A stretch of 46,860 nucleotides of DNA from positions 1-46,860 of the forward strand of contig JAJRVV010000072.1 in the NCBI GenBank assembly GCA_024277135.1. The letters run 5' to 3'. Under the pieces are notes generated by a model that did not search any database, was not told the DNA's origin, and saw only the letters and a program-made list of their open reading frames with translations. Both the position numbers and the translations under genes were made by a program. Positions within the stretch are counted from its first letter, which is position 1, and the number at the start of each line of letters is the position of its first letter. This document shows, piece after piece, positions 16,523 through 24,933 of this stretch. This DNA comes from Chloroflexota bacterium (GTDB taxonomy: Bacteria; Chloroflexota; Anaerolineae; Promineifilales; Promineifilaceae).

Positions 16523-17806
16523 ATGATCCAGGAAAAGCGGTTTGATTACACCAAGACCTTCATCGTCGGCTTTGGCTTCCTCGGCATCAGCATCGTCTGG
16601 CCCATCTTCAACCAGTTCATCCCCCTCTTTTTACAGGCAGGCAACCCGGAATTTGAGCGGCAGTTGCTAGAAGCGGGGCGGGAGATTCCCGACATCGTTG
16701 GCTTTGGCCTGGCGCCCTCGCTGGCGTTGTTCATCATGACCTGGGACAACATCATCAACGTTTTCATCCAGCCCTGGGTGGGGGCCAAGAGCGACCACAC
16801 CTGGAACCGGTTGGGGCGGCGCAAATCCTGGATTTTGTGGGGCGTACCGGTGGCCGTGGTCGGTTTTGCCCTCATCCCTTTTGCGCAAACAGCGCTGGCG
16901 TTGGCCGTCTTCATTCTCATCACCAATTTCGGCATGGCGATTTTTCGCTCGCCGACGGTGGCCTGGCTAGGCGATCTGTTTCCGCCGGATGACCGAAGCA
17001 AGGCTAATGGCATCATCAATTTGATGGGCGGCGTCGGCGGGCTGCTGGCCTTTTTCGGCGGCGGCTATCTGTTTGATAACGCGGGCCGGTCGGCGCCCTT
17101 CATCGGTGGGGCGGCGCTGGTGGTGGCAGCGGCGGCGGTTGCCATTTGGAAGGTGAAGGAGCCGGAACAGATCGAACTGGATGAAACCAAAGCGGAGTTG
17201 GGCAGCGTGCTGGATAATTTCAAGGTATTGTTCAGCAATCCAGACCGGAGCGGGTTGCTGGTGCTGTTGGGGATTTTGCTCTGGTTTATGGCATTCAACG
17301 CACTGGAAGCGGGGCTGTCTTCGTTTGCGGTGTTCACGCTGGGCATTTCGCCGGGGAAGGCTTCGATTTTTGCCGGGGCGGTGACCATTTCTTTCATTTT
17401 ATTCGCTTTGCCCGCCGGGTTGTTGGGGACGAAGTACGGCCGTCGCCAGATCATCCGCATTGGCCTGACCGGACTGACATTCATCTTCCTGGCCAGCTAC
17501 TTCATCATCCAAGGCGAAGTGACCTTCGTCATCATCCTGGCGCTGACCGGCGCGTTCTGGGCGTGCGTCAACGTCAACAGCTTGCCGCTGGTGTATGATT
17601 ACGGCGATGAAAGCAAAATCGGGGCGTATACCGGACTGTACTACTTCTCGTCACAATCGGCGGCGGTGCTGGGGCCGACGCTGGGCGGCGTGTTGGTGGA
17701 TGTGCTGGGCGACCAGTATCGCTGGCTGTTCATCTTCAGCACGCTGTTCATGGGGCTGGCGTGGTTAGTGATGACACGGGTACGGCCGCAGCCGAAAACT
17801 ACTTGA
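16523..17806 (+). CDS. MFS transporter, sugar-cation symporter/SLC45-like
   Basis: A 427-residue protein with about 12 membrane helices. The loop after helix 2 carries the MFS motif QPWVGAKSDHTWNRLGRRKSW, and a related motif LLGTKYGRRQIIRIGL lies in the second half. The overall style (WDNIINVFIQPWVGAKSD) resembles the GPH/SLC45 group that moves sugars or glycosides with cations; the substrate cannot be read from sequence. ATG is chosen because GGCGG lies just upstream and the preceding open frame has no membrane-protein character. The 157 bases before it contain degenerate seven-base units (AACGTCA, AACGTGA; TCATCCT twice). The 3' end overlaps the convergent zinc-ribbon gene by 8 bases. Confidence 0.85.
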   Translation: MIQEKRFDYTKTFIVGFGFLGISIVWPIFNQFIPLFLQAGNPEFERQLLEAGREIPDIVGFGLAPSLALFIMTWDNIINVFIQPWVGAKSDHTWNRLGRRKSWILWGVPVAVVGFALIPFAQTALALAVFILITNFGMAIFRSPTVAWLGDLFPPDDRSKANGIINLMGGVGGLLAFFGGGYLFDNAGRSAPFIGGAALVVAAAAVAIWKVKEPEQIELDETKAELGSVLDNFKVLFSNPDRSGLLVLLGILLWFMAFNALEAGLSSFAVFTLGISPGKASIFAGAVTISFILFALPAGLLGTKYGRRQIIRIGLTGLTFIFLASYFIIQGEVTFVIILALTGAFWACVNVNSLPLVYDYGDESKIGAYTGLYYFSSQSAAVLGPTLGGVLVDVLGDQYRWLFIFSTLFMGLAWLVMTRVRPQPKTT

Positions 17807-18959
17807 GCAGCTTGTATTTCTCGATACGATTGTCGTTGCGGTTCATGCGGTACAGGTTGTTTTCGGTATCAAACAACAAGGTAAAGCCGACGCCGCCGAT
17901 GTTGATGCTGCCCAGGTAACGGCCGTTCCCATCAAACACCAGAATATCCGTGAAATCATCTACAAAAACACGTCCCTGCCCATCCACCGCCACCGCTGTG
18001 GGGGAGGTGAAATCGCCAGCATCATCCCCTTCCTGACCGACCCGATCCATAAACACTCCATCCTTGTTGAACTTCAAAATAGCGCTGTCAAATCTGGTAG
18101 CAACGTAGAGATTATCCTCGCTGTCCACCGTGATATTGCTGATGCTTATGGGGGCGTCGGATTCGATGTTGTCGAAAATGGCAGGGAACGTCCCCATCAC
18201 TTCCCCGGCGGCGTTGAACCAGGCCATGCCGTCTCGCCCCACCGCCACAATTTCTCCGGCCAGATTGACTGCTAGTGCCTCAAGCCGAAAATCTACCTCT
18301 GGTAATGCGCCCGTCAATTCACCGGAAGCGCCATCGTAAATGAGAATGTCATTGCCCGGTTCCAAAATGTAGACGACGCCATCGCGGGAGACGGCCATGT
18401 GGCCGATGATGCCTTCGTTTTGGCTGCGCCATTGGTTTAGGAATTGGCCGTCAGCGGCAAATACCTGTACTCGCCCTTTGTTGTCGGAATCGGCGGCGTA
18501 GATACGGCCGTCCCCATCCACACCCAGCCAGCGCGTATCATCAAAGAAACCAGGGCCGCTGCCTTCTTCGCCGCCAATGATTAGAAGTTGTTCGAAATAG
18601 CCGGAGCGGGTGGGCACGGCCGTTGCCTGAGCCACCTCTGAACCTTGAGCCACCTCTGAACCTTGGGACACAGCAAGTATTGGCGCGCGCTCGGAAGTGG
18701 GGATAAACCAAAAAGCCGCCGCCACGCCGCCGAGGAGAAGGACAACAGCCAGCAAACAGCCAATGGGGCTGCCCGCGCGCCGCTTTGATGGGGGCGATGA
18801 AGCGATTGAAAAAGATATTTCCCCACGGTGCGATTGGCGCAAAGACTCCGGTACAATGACGGTGTTGTTGCAATACTCACACTTTACAGTGGATGCGTCG
18901 GGATCATCGTAAGTCAATGACGCATTGCAAGAAGGACAACGAAAAGATTGGCTGCTCAT
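17799..18959 (-). CDS. Zinc-ribbon membrane protein with extracellular NHL/beta-propeller domain
   Basis: A 386-residue protein. The N-terminal zinc ribbon has Cys pairs CPSC (8, 11) and CEYC (27, 30). A basic stretch precedes one membrane helix (about 64-86, IGCLLAVVLLLGGVAAAFWF). A short linker holds a duplicated QGSEVA unit. Residues about 110-386 form NHL-type repeats, for example WLGVDGDGRIYAADSDNKGRVQVF, MAVSRDGVVYILEPGNDILIYD and AVAVDGQGRVFVDDFTDILVFDGNG. The zinc ribbon should be cytoplasmic and the propeller outside, as in a signalling or scaffolding protein. Function is unknown. It overlaps the MFS gene tail to tail by 8 bases and is divergent from the enoyl-CoA hydratase gene. Confidence 0.75.
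   Translation of the reverse strand: MSSQSFRCPSCNASLTYDDPDASTVKCEYCNNTVIVPESLRQSHRGEISFSIASSPPSKRRAGSPIGCLLAVVLLLGGVAAAFWFIPTSERAPILAVSQGSEVAQGSEVAQATAVPTRSGYFEQLLIIGGEEGSGPGFFDDTRWLGVDGDGRIYAADSDNKGRVQVFAADGQFLNQWRSQNEGIIGHMAVSRDGVVYILEPGNDILIYDGASGELTGALPEVDFRLEALAVNLAGEIVAVGRDGMAWFNAAGEVMGTFPAIFDNIESDAPISISNITVDSEDNLYVATRFDSAILKFNKDGVFMDRVGQEGDDAGDFTSPTAVAVDGQGRVFVDDFTDILVFDGNGRYLGSINIGGVGFTLLFDTENNLYRMNRNDNRIEKYKLLK
18629..18664. repeat. Perfect 18-bp tandem duplication inside the zinc-ribbon/NHL gene
   Basis: GAGCCACCTCTGAACCTT occurs twice with no gap (18629-18646 and 18647-18664). It keeps the reading frame and adds six residues to the linker between membrane helix and propeller. Being exact, it is probably recent. 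Confidence 0.9.
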
Positions 18960-19071
18960 ATCCTGTTCCTCCAGGGATTAAGAAATTTGATTTTGTATGC
19001 CAGAAATGGACAACATCTGTATTATAACGACATGATCAAGAGGCAAAAAGATAGCAGAAAACGGAGTTGTG

Positions 19072-19863
19072 ATGAGTAAACTCATTCGTGTCGAGCAACG
19101 GGACACAATCTTTGAAATTATTATCAACCGGCCGGACAAGCGGAATGCGATCAACATGGAGCTGTTTCGTGCGTTTGACACGGCCGTAACCACCGCCACC
19201 AAAACCCCCGGCCTGCGCGCCGTTTTCATTCACGGCCAGGGTAAAGCGTTCTCCGCCGGGATTGATGTCAGCGCCCTGCTGGGACTGGCGCAGGAATACG
19301 GCCCCCATTGGCAGACCCGGATGCGCGCCATCACCGACGAATTCCAGGGCGTCCTCACCCGGTTGGAGCGGCTGGAACTGCCCACCATTGCCCTGTTGCA
19401 CGGCCATTGCCTGGGGCTGGCGTTGGAGTTGGCATTGGCCTGTGATATCCGCATCGCCGCCGAGGGTACAAAACTGGGGCTGCCGGAAACGCTGCTAGGT
19501 ATTATCCCCGACGTGGGCGGTACCACCCGGCTCACCCGGCTGGTCGGCCCGGCGCGGGCGAAGGAACTGATCTTCACCGGGCGGCAGATTCATGCAGCGC
19601 AGGCGGAGGCGTGGGGCATCGTCAACTACGTGGTTCCGGCGGACGAATTGATGGCAAAAGGTGAGGCGTTGGCTGCCGAAATCAGCCAAGCCGCGCCGCT
19701 GGCGGTGGGCATGGCTAAACGGGTGATTGATGGGCTGGCGGATGTGGATCGGGGCCTGCAACTGGAAGGCTGGGCGCAAAGTCAGTTGTTTAGCAGCCAG
19801 GATTTCATGGAAGGGGCGCAAAGTTTCATGATGAAACAGCCGCCCCAATGGAAAGGGAAGTGA
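19072..19863 (+). CDS. Enoyl-CoA hydratase/isomerase family protein
   Basis: A 263-residue crotonase-fold protein that should act on acyl-CoA esters. The first oxyanion-hole segment is GKAFSAGIDVSAL. The second reads HGHCLGLALELALACD, in which the common GGG before the first catalytic Glu is GLA. Both Glu positions of classic hydratases are kept (the E of LALELA and the E of GLPETLLG), supporting hydratase rather than only isomerase activity. IIPDVGGTTRLTRLVG and the C-terminal AAPLAVGMAKRVIDG are typical. ATG follows CGGAG by five bases; an in-frame GTG precedes it. No other beta-oxidation genes are nearby, so the pathway is open. Confidence 0.88.
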   Translation: MSKLIRVEQRDTIFEIIINRPDKRNAINMELFRAFDTAVTTATKTPGLRAVFIHGQGKAFSAGIDVSALLGLAQEYGPHWQTRMRAITDEFQGVLTRLERLELPTIALLHGHCLGLALELALACDIRIAAEGTKLGLPETLLGIIPDVGGTTRLTRLVGPARAKELIFTGRQIHAAQAEAWGIVNYVVPADELMAKGEALAAEISQAAPLAVGMAKRVIDGLADVDRGLQLEGWAQSQLFSSQDFMEGAQSFMMKQPPQWKGK

Positions 19864-19877
19864 CGTAAAGGCAGAAA

Positions 19878-20615
19878 TCAGCCCTCATAATCGACCGCCG
19901 CCGGGTTGTTGCTGCTGATTGTGTCCACGCCCCACTCGATGAGCGTAGGGTAATCCCACCAGAAGCCGCCGGGACTGCACGCATAACCGGCGTCATGGAT
20001 CAGTTTGACTTCCTCCGGGGTGAGCCAGTTGGTGGCCGGGCACATGAAATCCAATTCCAGCCCCTCCACCTGCGCCAGCGGGTTGAGCAGCCGTCCCAGG
20101 TAGATGAACCCGGCGGCGATGTGGGGGTTGAGTCGTTTGACCCGCTGCAAGGCGAATTGGTCGAAACTGATGAACACCACCTCATCCTCCATGTCGTGCG
20201 CTTCTACCAGGCGGACGGTGCGTTCATCCAGTTTCGGCTCAAAGACGGGGCCATGCTTGAGTTCGATCATCAGGGGGATGCGCCCTTTGGCCCAGGCCAG
20301 CACCTCGTCCAGCAAAGGGATTTGTGTTCCGGCGAAGGATTCGTCGAAATAGCTGCCCACATCCAGGGTTTGCAGATAGTCGGCGGTGAACTCTCCGATA
20401 CGGCCGTCCACCCCTGCCTTGTTCAACAAATTATCATCATGAAACAAAACCACCCGCTTGTCGGCAGTGAGCTGCACATCTAGTTCCAGGATGTCGGCGC
20501 CGCCGGCCAGTCCTGCTTCCAGCGCGGGGAAGGTGTTTCCGGGAGCCACATCGGCCGCGCCGCGATGGCCGACGAGGAGGGGACGGCCGTTCTTCCGTTG
20601 GCGTAGGTCAAACAT
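19878..20615 (-). CDS. Glycerophosphodiester phosphodiesterase family protein
   Basis: A 245-residue GDPD TIM-barrel enzyme, expected to cleave glycerophosphodiesters to glycerol-3-phosphate and an alcohol. It has catalytic His17 in HRG, metal residues in ILELDVQL, a second His in LFHDDNL, and Glu in MIELKHG. The usual PENT after HRG is PGNT here, so a conserved Glu is Gly. There is no signal peptide, so it is cytoplasmic (UgpQ-like). AGGAGG stands a few bases upstream of the ATG. It is convergent with the hydratase gene, 14 bases away, and the aldolase gene lies upstream on the same strand. Confidence 0.88.
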   Translation of the reverse strand: MFDLRQRKNGRPLLVGHRGAADVAPGNTFPALEAGLAGGADILELDVQLTADKRVVLFHDDNLLNKAGVDGRIGEFTADYLQTLDVGSYFDESFAGTQIPLLDEVLAWAKGRIPLMIELKHGPVFEPKLDERTVRLVEAHDMEDEVVFISFDQFALQRVKRLNPHIAAGFIYLGRLLNPLAQVEGLELDFMCPATNWLTPEEVKLIHDAGYACSPGGFWWDYPTLIEWGVDTISSNNPAAVDYEG

Positions 20616-20626
20616 AAAAACCTCCT

Positions 20627-20654
20627 GATTTTAGATTTTGGATTTTGGATTGGA
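20627..20654. repeat. Heptanucleotide repeat GATTTTG in an intergenic gap
   Basis: Four consecutive seven-base units, GATTTTA, GATTTTG, GATTTTG and GATTGGA, lie between the phosphodiesterase start and the aldolase stop. The unit differs from those at the left edge and at 33657 and 40564, but the period is the same. Confidence 0.75.
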
Positions 20655-20659
20655 GATGG

Positions 20660-21511
20660 TTATTCTCCTAACGTTTTGTGGACGACCTGAGAGACTAACA
20701 TACGAATGGTTTGCGGGTCGGGTTGGGAGATGACATTTTGGGCGAGCGGCTGCTCTCCGCTCCCCGCTCGCTCGTTTGCCAGCGTGGGCGCGTGGTTGTC
20801 GCCGGTGTGGCAGACGCCACAGATCTGACAAAAATCTTCGCGCTCGCCGGGATGGCTGAAACCCAGCGCTTCCCGTTGGCGCAGCAGCTTCTCCACTTCG
20901 GCCGGGGCCAGCGGATTACGAACGTCGAGTTGGGCCAGCATGAAAGCGATGCGGGCGTTTTGCTCCACCGTTTCCAGCCGCATAAACGCTTGCATGACAG
21001 AATCCCCTACCGTCAGCGAACCATGCCGCTGCAGCACGATGGCGTCGTGGTGGCGGATGAAATCGCGGATGGCGCGCGCGTTTTCGACGCTGGAGGGGGT
21101 GGCGTAGGCGGTGGTGGGTATAAGGCCGAGGAAGACGATCACTTCGGGCAGGAGGCAATCGGCCAGGGGTACGCCGGCGATGGAGAGGGCGATGGTGATA
21201 GGGGGATGGGCGTGAACGACGGCCGTCACGTCATCCCGCTGCCGGTACACTTCCAGGTGCATGGGCAGTTCGCTGGTCGGTTTGAGGCGGCGGTTGGCGT
21301 GGGTGTACGGGCCGAGGGGACGGCCGTCCCCGTCCACCACCAGCAGTTGCTCCGGCTCCATCAACCCTTTGTGCAAACCGGAGGGGGTGATGAGAATGCG
21401 TCCCGGCCCCAGCCGCGCCGAGATGTTGCCATCGCTGGCGGCGACAAACCCTTTTTCATACATCAGTTGGCCGACTTTGACGATTTGGCGGCGCAGGTCA
21501 GATTCGTTCAT
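20660..21511 (-). CDS. Class II aldolase/adducin family protein with C-terminal extension
   Basis: A 283-residue protein. The fold of L-fuculose-phosphate-type aldolases fills residues 1-215: SDGNISARLG near the phosphate site, catalytic Glu81 (TSELPMH), and zinc ligands His100 and His102 (VVHAHPP) and His163 (LQRHGSLTVG). It should cleave or form a ketose-phosphate through a zinc enolate; the sugar is unknown. Typical enzymes end near here. This one adds about 60 residues with Cys228/231/234 (CxxCxxC) and His235, a Pro/Ala/Gly/Ser linker, and a final amphipathic helix (267-282, TIRMLVSQVVHKTLG). That ending resembles the encapsulation peptides of microcompartment enzymes, but no shell gene is in view. 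It lies downstream of the reductase gene on the same strand. Confidence 0.85.
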   Translation of the reverse strand: MNESDLRRQIVKVGQLMYEKGFVAASDGNISARLGPGRILITPSGLHKGLMEPEQLLVVDGDGRPLGPYTHANRRLKPTSELPMHLEVYRQRDDVTAVVHAHPPITIALSIAGVPLADCLLPEVIVFLGLIPTTAYATPSSVENARAIRDFIRHHDAIVLQRHGSLTVGDSVMQAFMRLETVEQNARIAFMLAQLDVRNPLAPAEVEKLLRQREALGFSHPGEREDFCQICGVCHTGDNHAPTLANERAGSGEQPLAQNVISQPDPQTIRMLVSQVVHKTLGE

Positions 21512-21580
21512 GGAAAACCAAGATATCAGATTTCTTGCCGGTTAAGGCAGTGGTTTGCGCGACAGCGAGAAATCGGATGT

Positions 21581-22624
21581 CTACGCATATCGGGCAATTT
21601 CGGCCAGCAGGCGTTGGGGACGGCCGTCAAACTCATGCCAATCCAATTCTTGCCGGGTGAGCTTCATCAGCACGTCGTTAAGGGCGGCATTGACCGGCGC
21701 AGGGATGCCGTTGGCCGCGCCATACCGGGCGATGGCGCCATTGTGGAACTGGACTTCGCTGGCGCCGACGCCGCTCGTCAGATCGATCTGGAAGGAGGGC
21801 ATTTTGTCCCCCCTGCCGCCGGCGACCAGTTTGGTCAGGATCGGTTTGAGCAGCGCTTTGGGCACGCGGCGGACGGCCGTGGCCAATCGTTTGGCCGGAG
21901 AGCCGGGCAAATCCATCACCGGGATGTTTAGCTTGTTCATCACCGCCAGCGTTTCCTGCAACATGCGCAGCTCCACATCAAACATGGCCGCCGATTTGTA
22001 GATGACGCCGGGACGCCGGTTGAGGATGGCGGACGTGGCGTTGCCCACAATGTTCAACAGCGCTTTCGACCATTTCATCGCCTCGTAATTTTTGGCGTGG
22101 ATGGTTTGCACCCCAGTCTGGTTGAACAGATTAACCCATGAGCGCACCTCCTGCCCAGATGGGGAGGCCAACGCCAGCCCCCGGTCGCCGCGCTCGACGA
22201 TGAGCCGGTTGCTGGCTTCTTTGCTGATGGGGGTGGTGAACGAGCCGGCGATGAGGCAGTCCGCGCCAAATCGTTCGATGATCGGCTGCTCGACGTCAAT
22301 GCCGTTTTGGATGGTCATGACGTGGGCGGGAGCGGCGACAAACGCGGCCAGCGGATTGACGGCATCGGCCAGATGGTAGGATTTCATCCCCATCAATATC
22401 AGGTCAAAAACGGGGCTGTTCTCCATGAAAAGGGCGGCGACAGAGGGATAAGCCTGGGGGCGGACGACGGCCGTCTGCCCCCCTTCAGTGACGTGCAGCC
22501 CATCGCCGTTAATCAACCCGGCCGTCACTTCCATGTCAATGATGGTGAGATCATGACCGGCCAATGCCAGCCTTGCGCCCAAATAACCGCCAATGGCGCC
22601 GGCGCCGTAAACGAGAATTTTCAT
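21581..22624 (-). CDS. Ketopantoate reductase-like (ApbA/PanE family) oxidoreductase
   Basis: A 347-residue NADP-dependent reductase of the 2-dehydropantoate 2-reductase family. It has an N-terminal Rossmann motif GAGAIGGYLGARLALAGH, the middle motif TIQNGIDVEQPI, and the C-terminal helical domain with the catalytic Lys region NYEAMKWSKALLNIVGNATSAIL. The family makes pantoate for coenzyme A but has many paralogues with other 2-oxo acid substrates, so panE is not claimed. It is longer than typical PanE (about 300 residues) because of a segment near residues 240-290 (LPGSPAKRLATAVRRVPKAL). ATG at 22624 has GGAG upstream and lies 14 bases after the fmt stop, so it is probably cotranscribed with fmt. 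Confidence 0.82.
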   Translation of the reverse strand: MKILVYGAGAIGGYLGARLALAGHDLTIIDMEVTAGLINGDGLHVTEGGQTAVVRPQAYPSVAALFMENSPVFDLILMGMKSYHLADAVNPLAAFVAAPAHVMTIQNGIDVEQPIIERFGADCLIAGSFTTPISKEASNRLIVERGDRGLALASPSGQEVRSWVNLFNQTGVQTIHAKNYEAMKWSKALLNIVGNATSAILNRRPGVIYKSAAMFDVELRMLQETLAVMNKLNIPVMDLPGSPAKRLATAVRRVPKALLKPILTKLVAGGRGDKMPSFQIDLTSGVGASEVQFHNGAIARYGAANGIPAPVNAALNDVLMKLTRQELDWHEFDGRPQRLLAEIARYA

Positions 22625-22638
22625 TTCGTCTCCAGTTT

Positions 22639-23571
22639 TCAAATTCCTAGTTTGCTGCCGATAAATTCCGGCCGTCCCCGCAAAAAGTCGGCGGCGGACA
22701 TGGCTCGTTTTCCGGCCGATTGTAGTTTTTCAGGGCAGATACCGCCCTCTCTGGTGCGGATGACGGCCGTATCCCCCGCCATGACCACTTCGCCCGGTTC
22801 GCCCGGCGGCAGCGGATCAACCATGACCTGCGCCGAAAGGATTTTGAGCAAACGGCCGTCCCATTCCGTAAATGCGCCGGGCCAGGGGGTCATGGCGCGG
22901 ATGTGACGGTCTAGTTCGGCGGCCGTTTTCGTCCAGTCGAGACGGCCGTCTTCTTTTTTGATCAGGGGGGCGTAGGTGGCGTCGTCGTCGTTTTGGGCGA
23001 TGGGCGGTAGACGGCCGTGCAAAATGTCGTCCAGGCGCGTTTCCAACATTTCCGCGCCCAGTTCTGCCAGCCGGTCATGCAGGGAGGCGGCCGTTTCGTC
23101 GGCGTGGATGGGGATGGCTTGCTGCGCCAGCATCGGCCCGGTGTCCAGCCCGGCGTCCATCCGCATCAGCGTCACCCCCGTTTCCGCGTCTCCGGCCAGG
23201 ATGGCGTGTTGGATAGGCGAAGCGCCCCGCCAGCGGGGCAGCAACGAGGCGTGGATGTTGAGACAGCCGTGCGGCGGCAGGTCGAGGACGCGCGGCCGTA
23301 AAATCTGGCCGAAGGCGGCCACGATGATGATGTCCGGCTGCCACGCCCGCAAGGGGGCGGCGGCTGCCTCTGAGCGCAGGGATTTGGGCTGGTAGAGAGG
23401 GATACTGGCGGCTTGGGCGACGACTTTGATGGGAGACGGCCGTAGCTGCTTGCCCCGCCCGGCCGGTTTATCCGGCTGGGTGACGACGCCGACGACCTGG
23501 CGGGTTCTGATGAGCGCTTGCAAACCGGGTACGGCAAAGTCGGGCGTACCCATGAACACGATTCGAGTCAT
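22639..23571 (-). CDS. fmt: Methionyl-tRNA formyltransferase
   Basis: A 310-residue enzyme that formylates initiator Met-tRNA using 10-formyltetrahydrofolate. The N-terminal formyltransferase fold starts MTRIVFMGTPDFAVPGL. The catalytic triad is visible as Asn105 and His107 (LNIHASLLPRWRGASPIQ) and Asp143 (GLDTGPML). The C-terminal tRNA-binding domain follows from about residue 205, with MTPWPGAF. Length is normal for the family. The start is set by the conserved MxRIVFMGT; a longer upstream frame is not conserved. No def gene is adjacent, although def-fmt pairs are frequent. It heads a minus-strand pair with the ApbA/PanE-like gene. Confidence 0.95.
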   Translation of the reverse strand: MTRIVFMGTPDFAVPGLQALIRTRQVVGVVTQPDKPAGRGKQLRPSPIKVVAQAASIPLYQPKSLRSEAAAAPLRAWQPDIIIVAAFGQILRPRVLDLPPHGCLNIHASLLPRWRGASPIQHAILAGDAETGVTLMRMDAGLDTGPMLAQQAIPIHADETAASLHDRLAELGAEMLETRLDDILHGRLPPIAQNDDDATYAPLIKKEDGRLDWTKTAAELDRHIRAMTPWPGAFTEWDGRLLKILSAQVMVDPLPPGEPGEVVMAGDTAVIRTREGGICPEKLQSAGKRAMSAADFLRGRPEFIGSKLGI

Positions 23572-23931
23572 AAGTGGGCATTCTAGCACGCGGGATTCAG
23601 AGATGGCAAATTTATGCCCACAACCCATCAGCCAAACCCGCAACCCAAACGCGGCGCGGCGCGGCGCGTAAACAAAAGTAGCCGTGGACAGAAAATGTTG
23701 TGCAAGGGAACAGCAACCCGGTATACTCCATCCGTATGATTGCCCCACGCCCTTTTTCTGTTTTTCCTGGTACAGATAACCGATGAATCGCTTTCATCAA
23801 AATCATGTGAACCGTTCAGATGCCAGGAAGAGATTGCTTCATCTTGGCGTTTGGGCATGACGGCCGTATTCATCCATCGCTCCTAACATTGAGTCATGAA
23901 CCCATTATCAAGTGAATAGGAGGTAAACCTT
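23572..23931. other. Divergent intergenic region without a gene
   Basis: No convincing gene is seen in these 360 bases between fmt and the SPFH pair. It holds a short (GCGGC)n run (about 23651-23668, 3.6 copies), one ACGGCCGT and a possible plus-strand promoter (TTGTGC at 23698, an 18-base gap, TATACT at 23722), which would leave a leader of about 200 bases. A good AGGAGG ribosome site stands just before the SPFH start. Confidence 0.4.
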
Positions 23932-24933
23932 ATGACCCCAATTATTTTGGGCGCCCTGTTGGGCTTTTCTGGCTGGTTTTTCTTGCGTTACGTGCTCATC
24001 GGTTTTTTCACCGTTGACCAGAACGAACGCGCCGTCAAAACCCGGTTCGGCCGGGCAGTGCGGTTGGGCAAAGCCACCACGCTGGATAATCCCGTCGGCC
24101 AACTCTTGAACGAGAAGGACAAGGAGAGGTACATCTACCCGCAAATGAAAGTGATTCCGCCCGGCGGCCCCTATTTTCGTTGGCCGTGGGAGAAAGTACA
24201 TAAGGTGTCGGTGGCCACGGAAACGATCAACATGGCCCGCGACCTGGAAACACCGACGGCCAATCAAAACGGCACCATGCTGGAAGCGGTGACAAAAGAT
24301 CAGCTCAACATCGGCCTCACCGGACAAATCCGCTACCGGGTCAGCGAGCGCAATTTGTATGCGTACCTGTTTGGCGTCAAACGGCCGGTGGTGCATGTGA
24401 TGGGGTATTTTGTGGCGATTTTGCGCCAGCGCATCGCCAGTTTCGAGCGGCCGAACGTCCCCGGTTTGCTGGATATGGAGAACGAGGAAGAGATTGATGT
24501 GGACTTGCTCGGCGGCATCTCCATTAACGACCTGCGTAAAAACCTGAACGACATCAACGATTACATGGAACAGGAATGCGCTTCGGCCGCCGCCCGGTAT
24601 GGGGTGGAGTTTGACGCCTCGCTCATCACCGGCATCGACCCGCCGCCGGAGGTGGATTCGGCGCTGGCGGCCATCAACACGGCGCATAACGAGGTCTCCT
24701 CGGACATCAGCCTGGCCAAAGCGACGGCCGATCAAACGATTGTGCAGTCTAAGCGGGCGGTGGAGATCGAAACATTGCGCGCCCAGGCGGAGGTGGAGCC
24801 GTTGACGATGTTGGCCAAGCAGTTGCAAGAGTTGAAGCAGAGCGGGCCGGATGTGTTGGCAGCGTATCTGCGGAATGTGCGGCTAGAATTGTACACCAAA
24901 GCGCGGCATATTTTTCTGGAGGTGGTGAAATGA
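23932..24933 (+). CDS. SPFH/band 7 domain membrane protein (first of a pair)
   Basis: A 333-residue protein. One N-terminal membrane helix (about 3-28, LGALLGFSGWFFLRYVLIGFF) leads into an SPFH core beginning TVDQNERAVKTRFGRAVRL, with KVIPPGGPYFRWPWEKVHKVSVATETI and LTGQIRYRVSE. The C-terminal part (about 215-310) is an Ala/Glu-rich coiled coil. It is built like HflK, prohibitin or other membrane-microdomain scaffolds that form large rings. AGGAGG precedes the ATG. It overlaps the next SPFH gene by ATGA, so the two are translated together and probably form a hetero-oligomer as HflK/HflC do. Neither ftsH nor an NfeD gene is adjacent. Confidence 0.85.
   Translation: MTPIILGALLGFSGWFFLRYVLIGFFTVDQNERAVKTRFGRAVRLGKATTLDNPVGQLLNEKDKERYIYPQMKVIPPGGPYFRWPWEKVHKVSVATETINMARDLETPTANQNGTMLEAVTKDQLNIGLTGQIRYRVSERNLYAYLFGVKRPVVHVMGYFVAILRQRIASFERPNVPGLLDMENEEEIDVDLLGGISINDLRKNLNDINDYMEQECASAAARYGVEFDASLITGIDPPPEVDSALAAINTAHNEVSSDISLAKATADQTIVQSKRAVEIETLRAQAEVEPLTMLAKQLQELKQSGPDVLAAYLRNVRLELYTKARHIFLEVVK

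Noticed and set aside
20711..21931. 406-codon plus-strand open frame across the aldolase and reductase genes
   Set aside because: It runs antisense to two genes with clear catalytic motifs and spans their boundary; it has no recognisable domain.
23572..23748. Longer fmt protein with 59 extra N-terminal residues
   Set aside because: The extra residues do not fit the family, whose conserved start MxRIVFMGT lies at the chosen ATG.
23628..23873. 81-codon minus-strand open frame upstream of fmt
   Set aside because: No ribosome site, no recognisable motif and biased composition; treated as non-coding.
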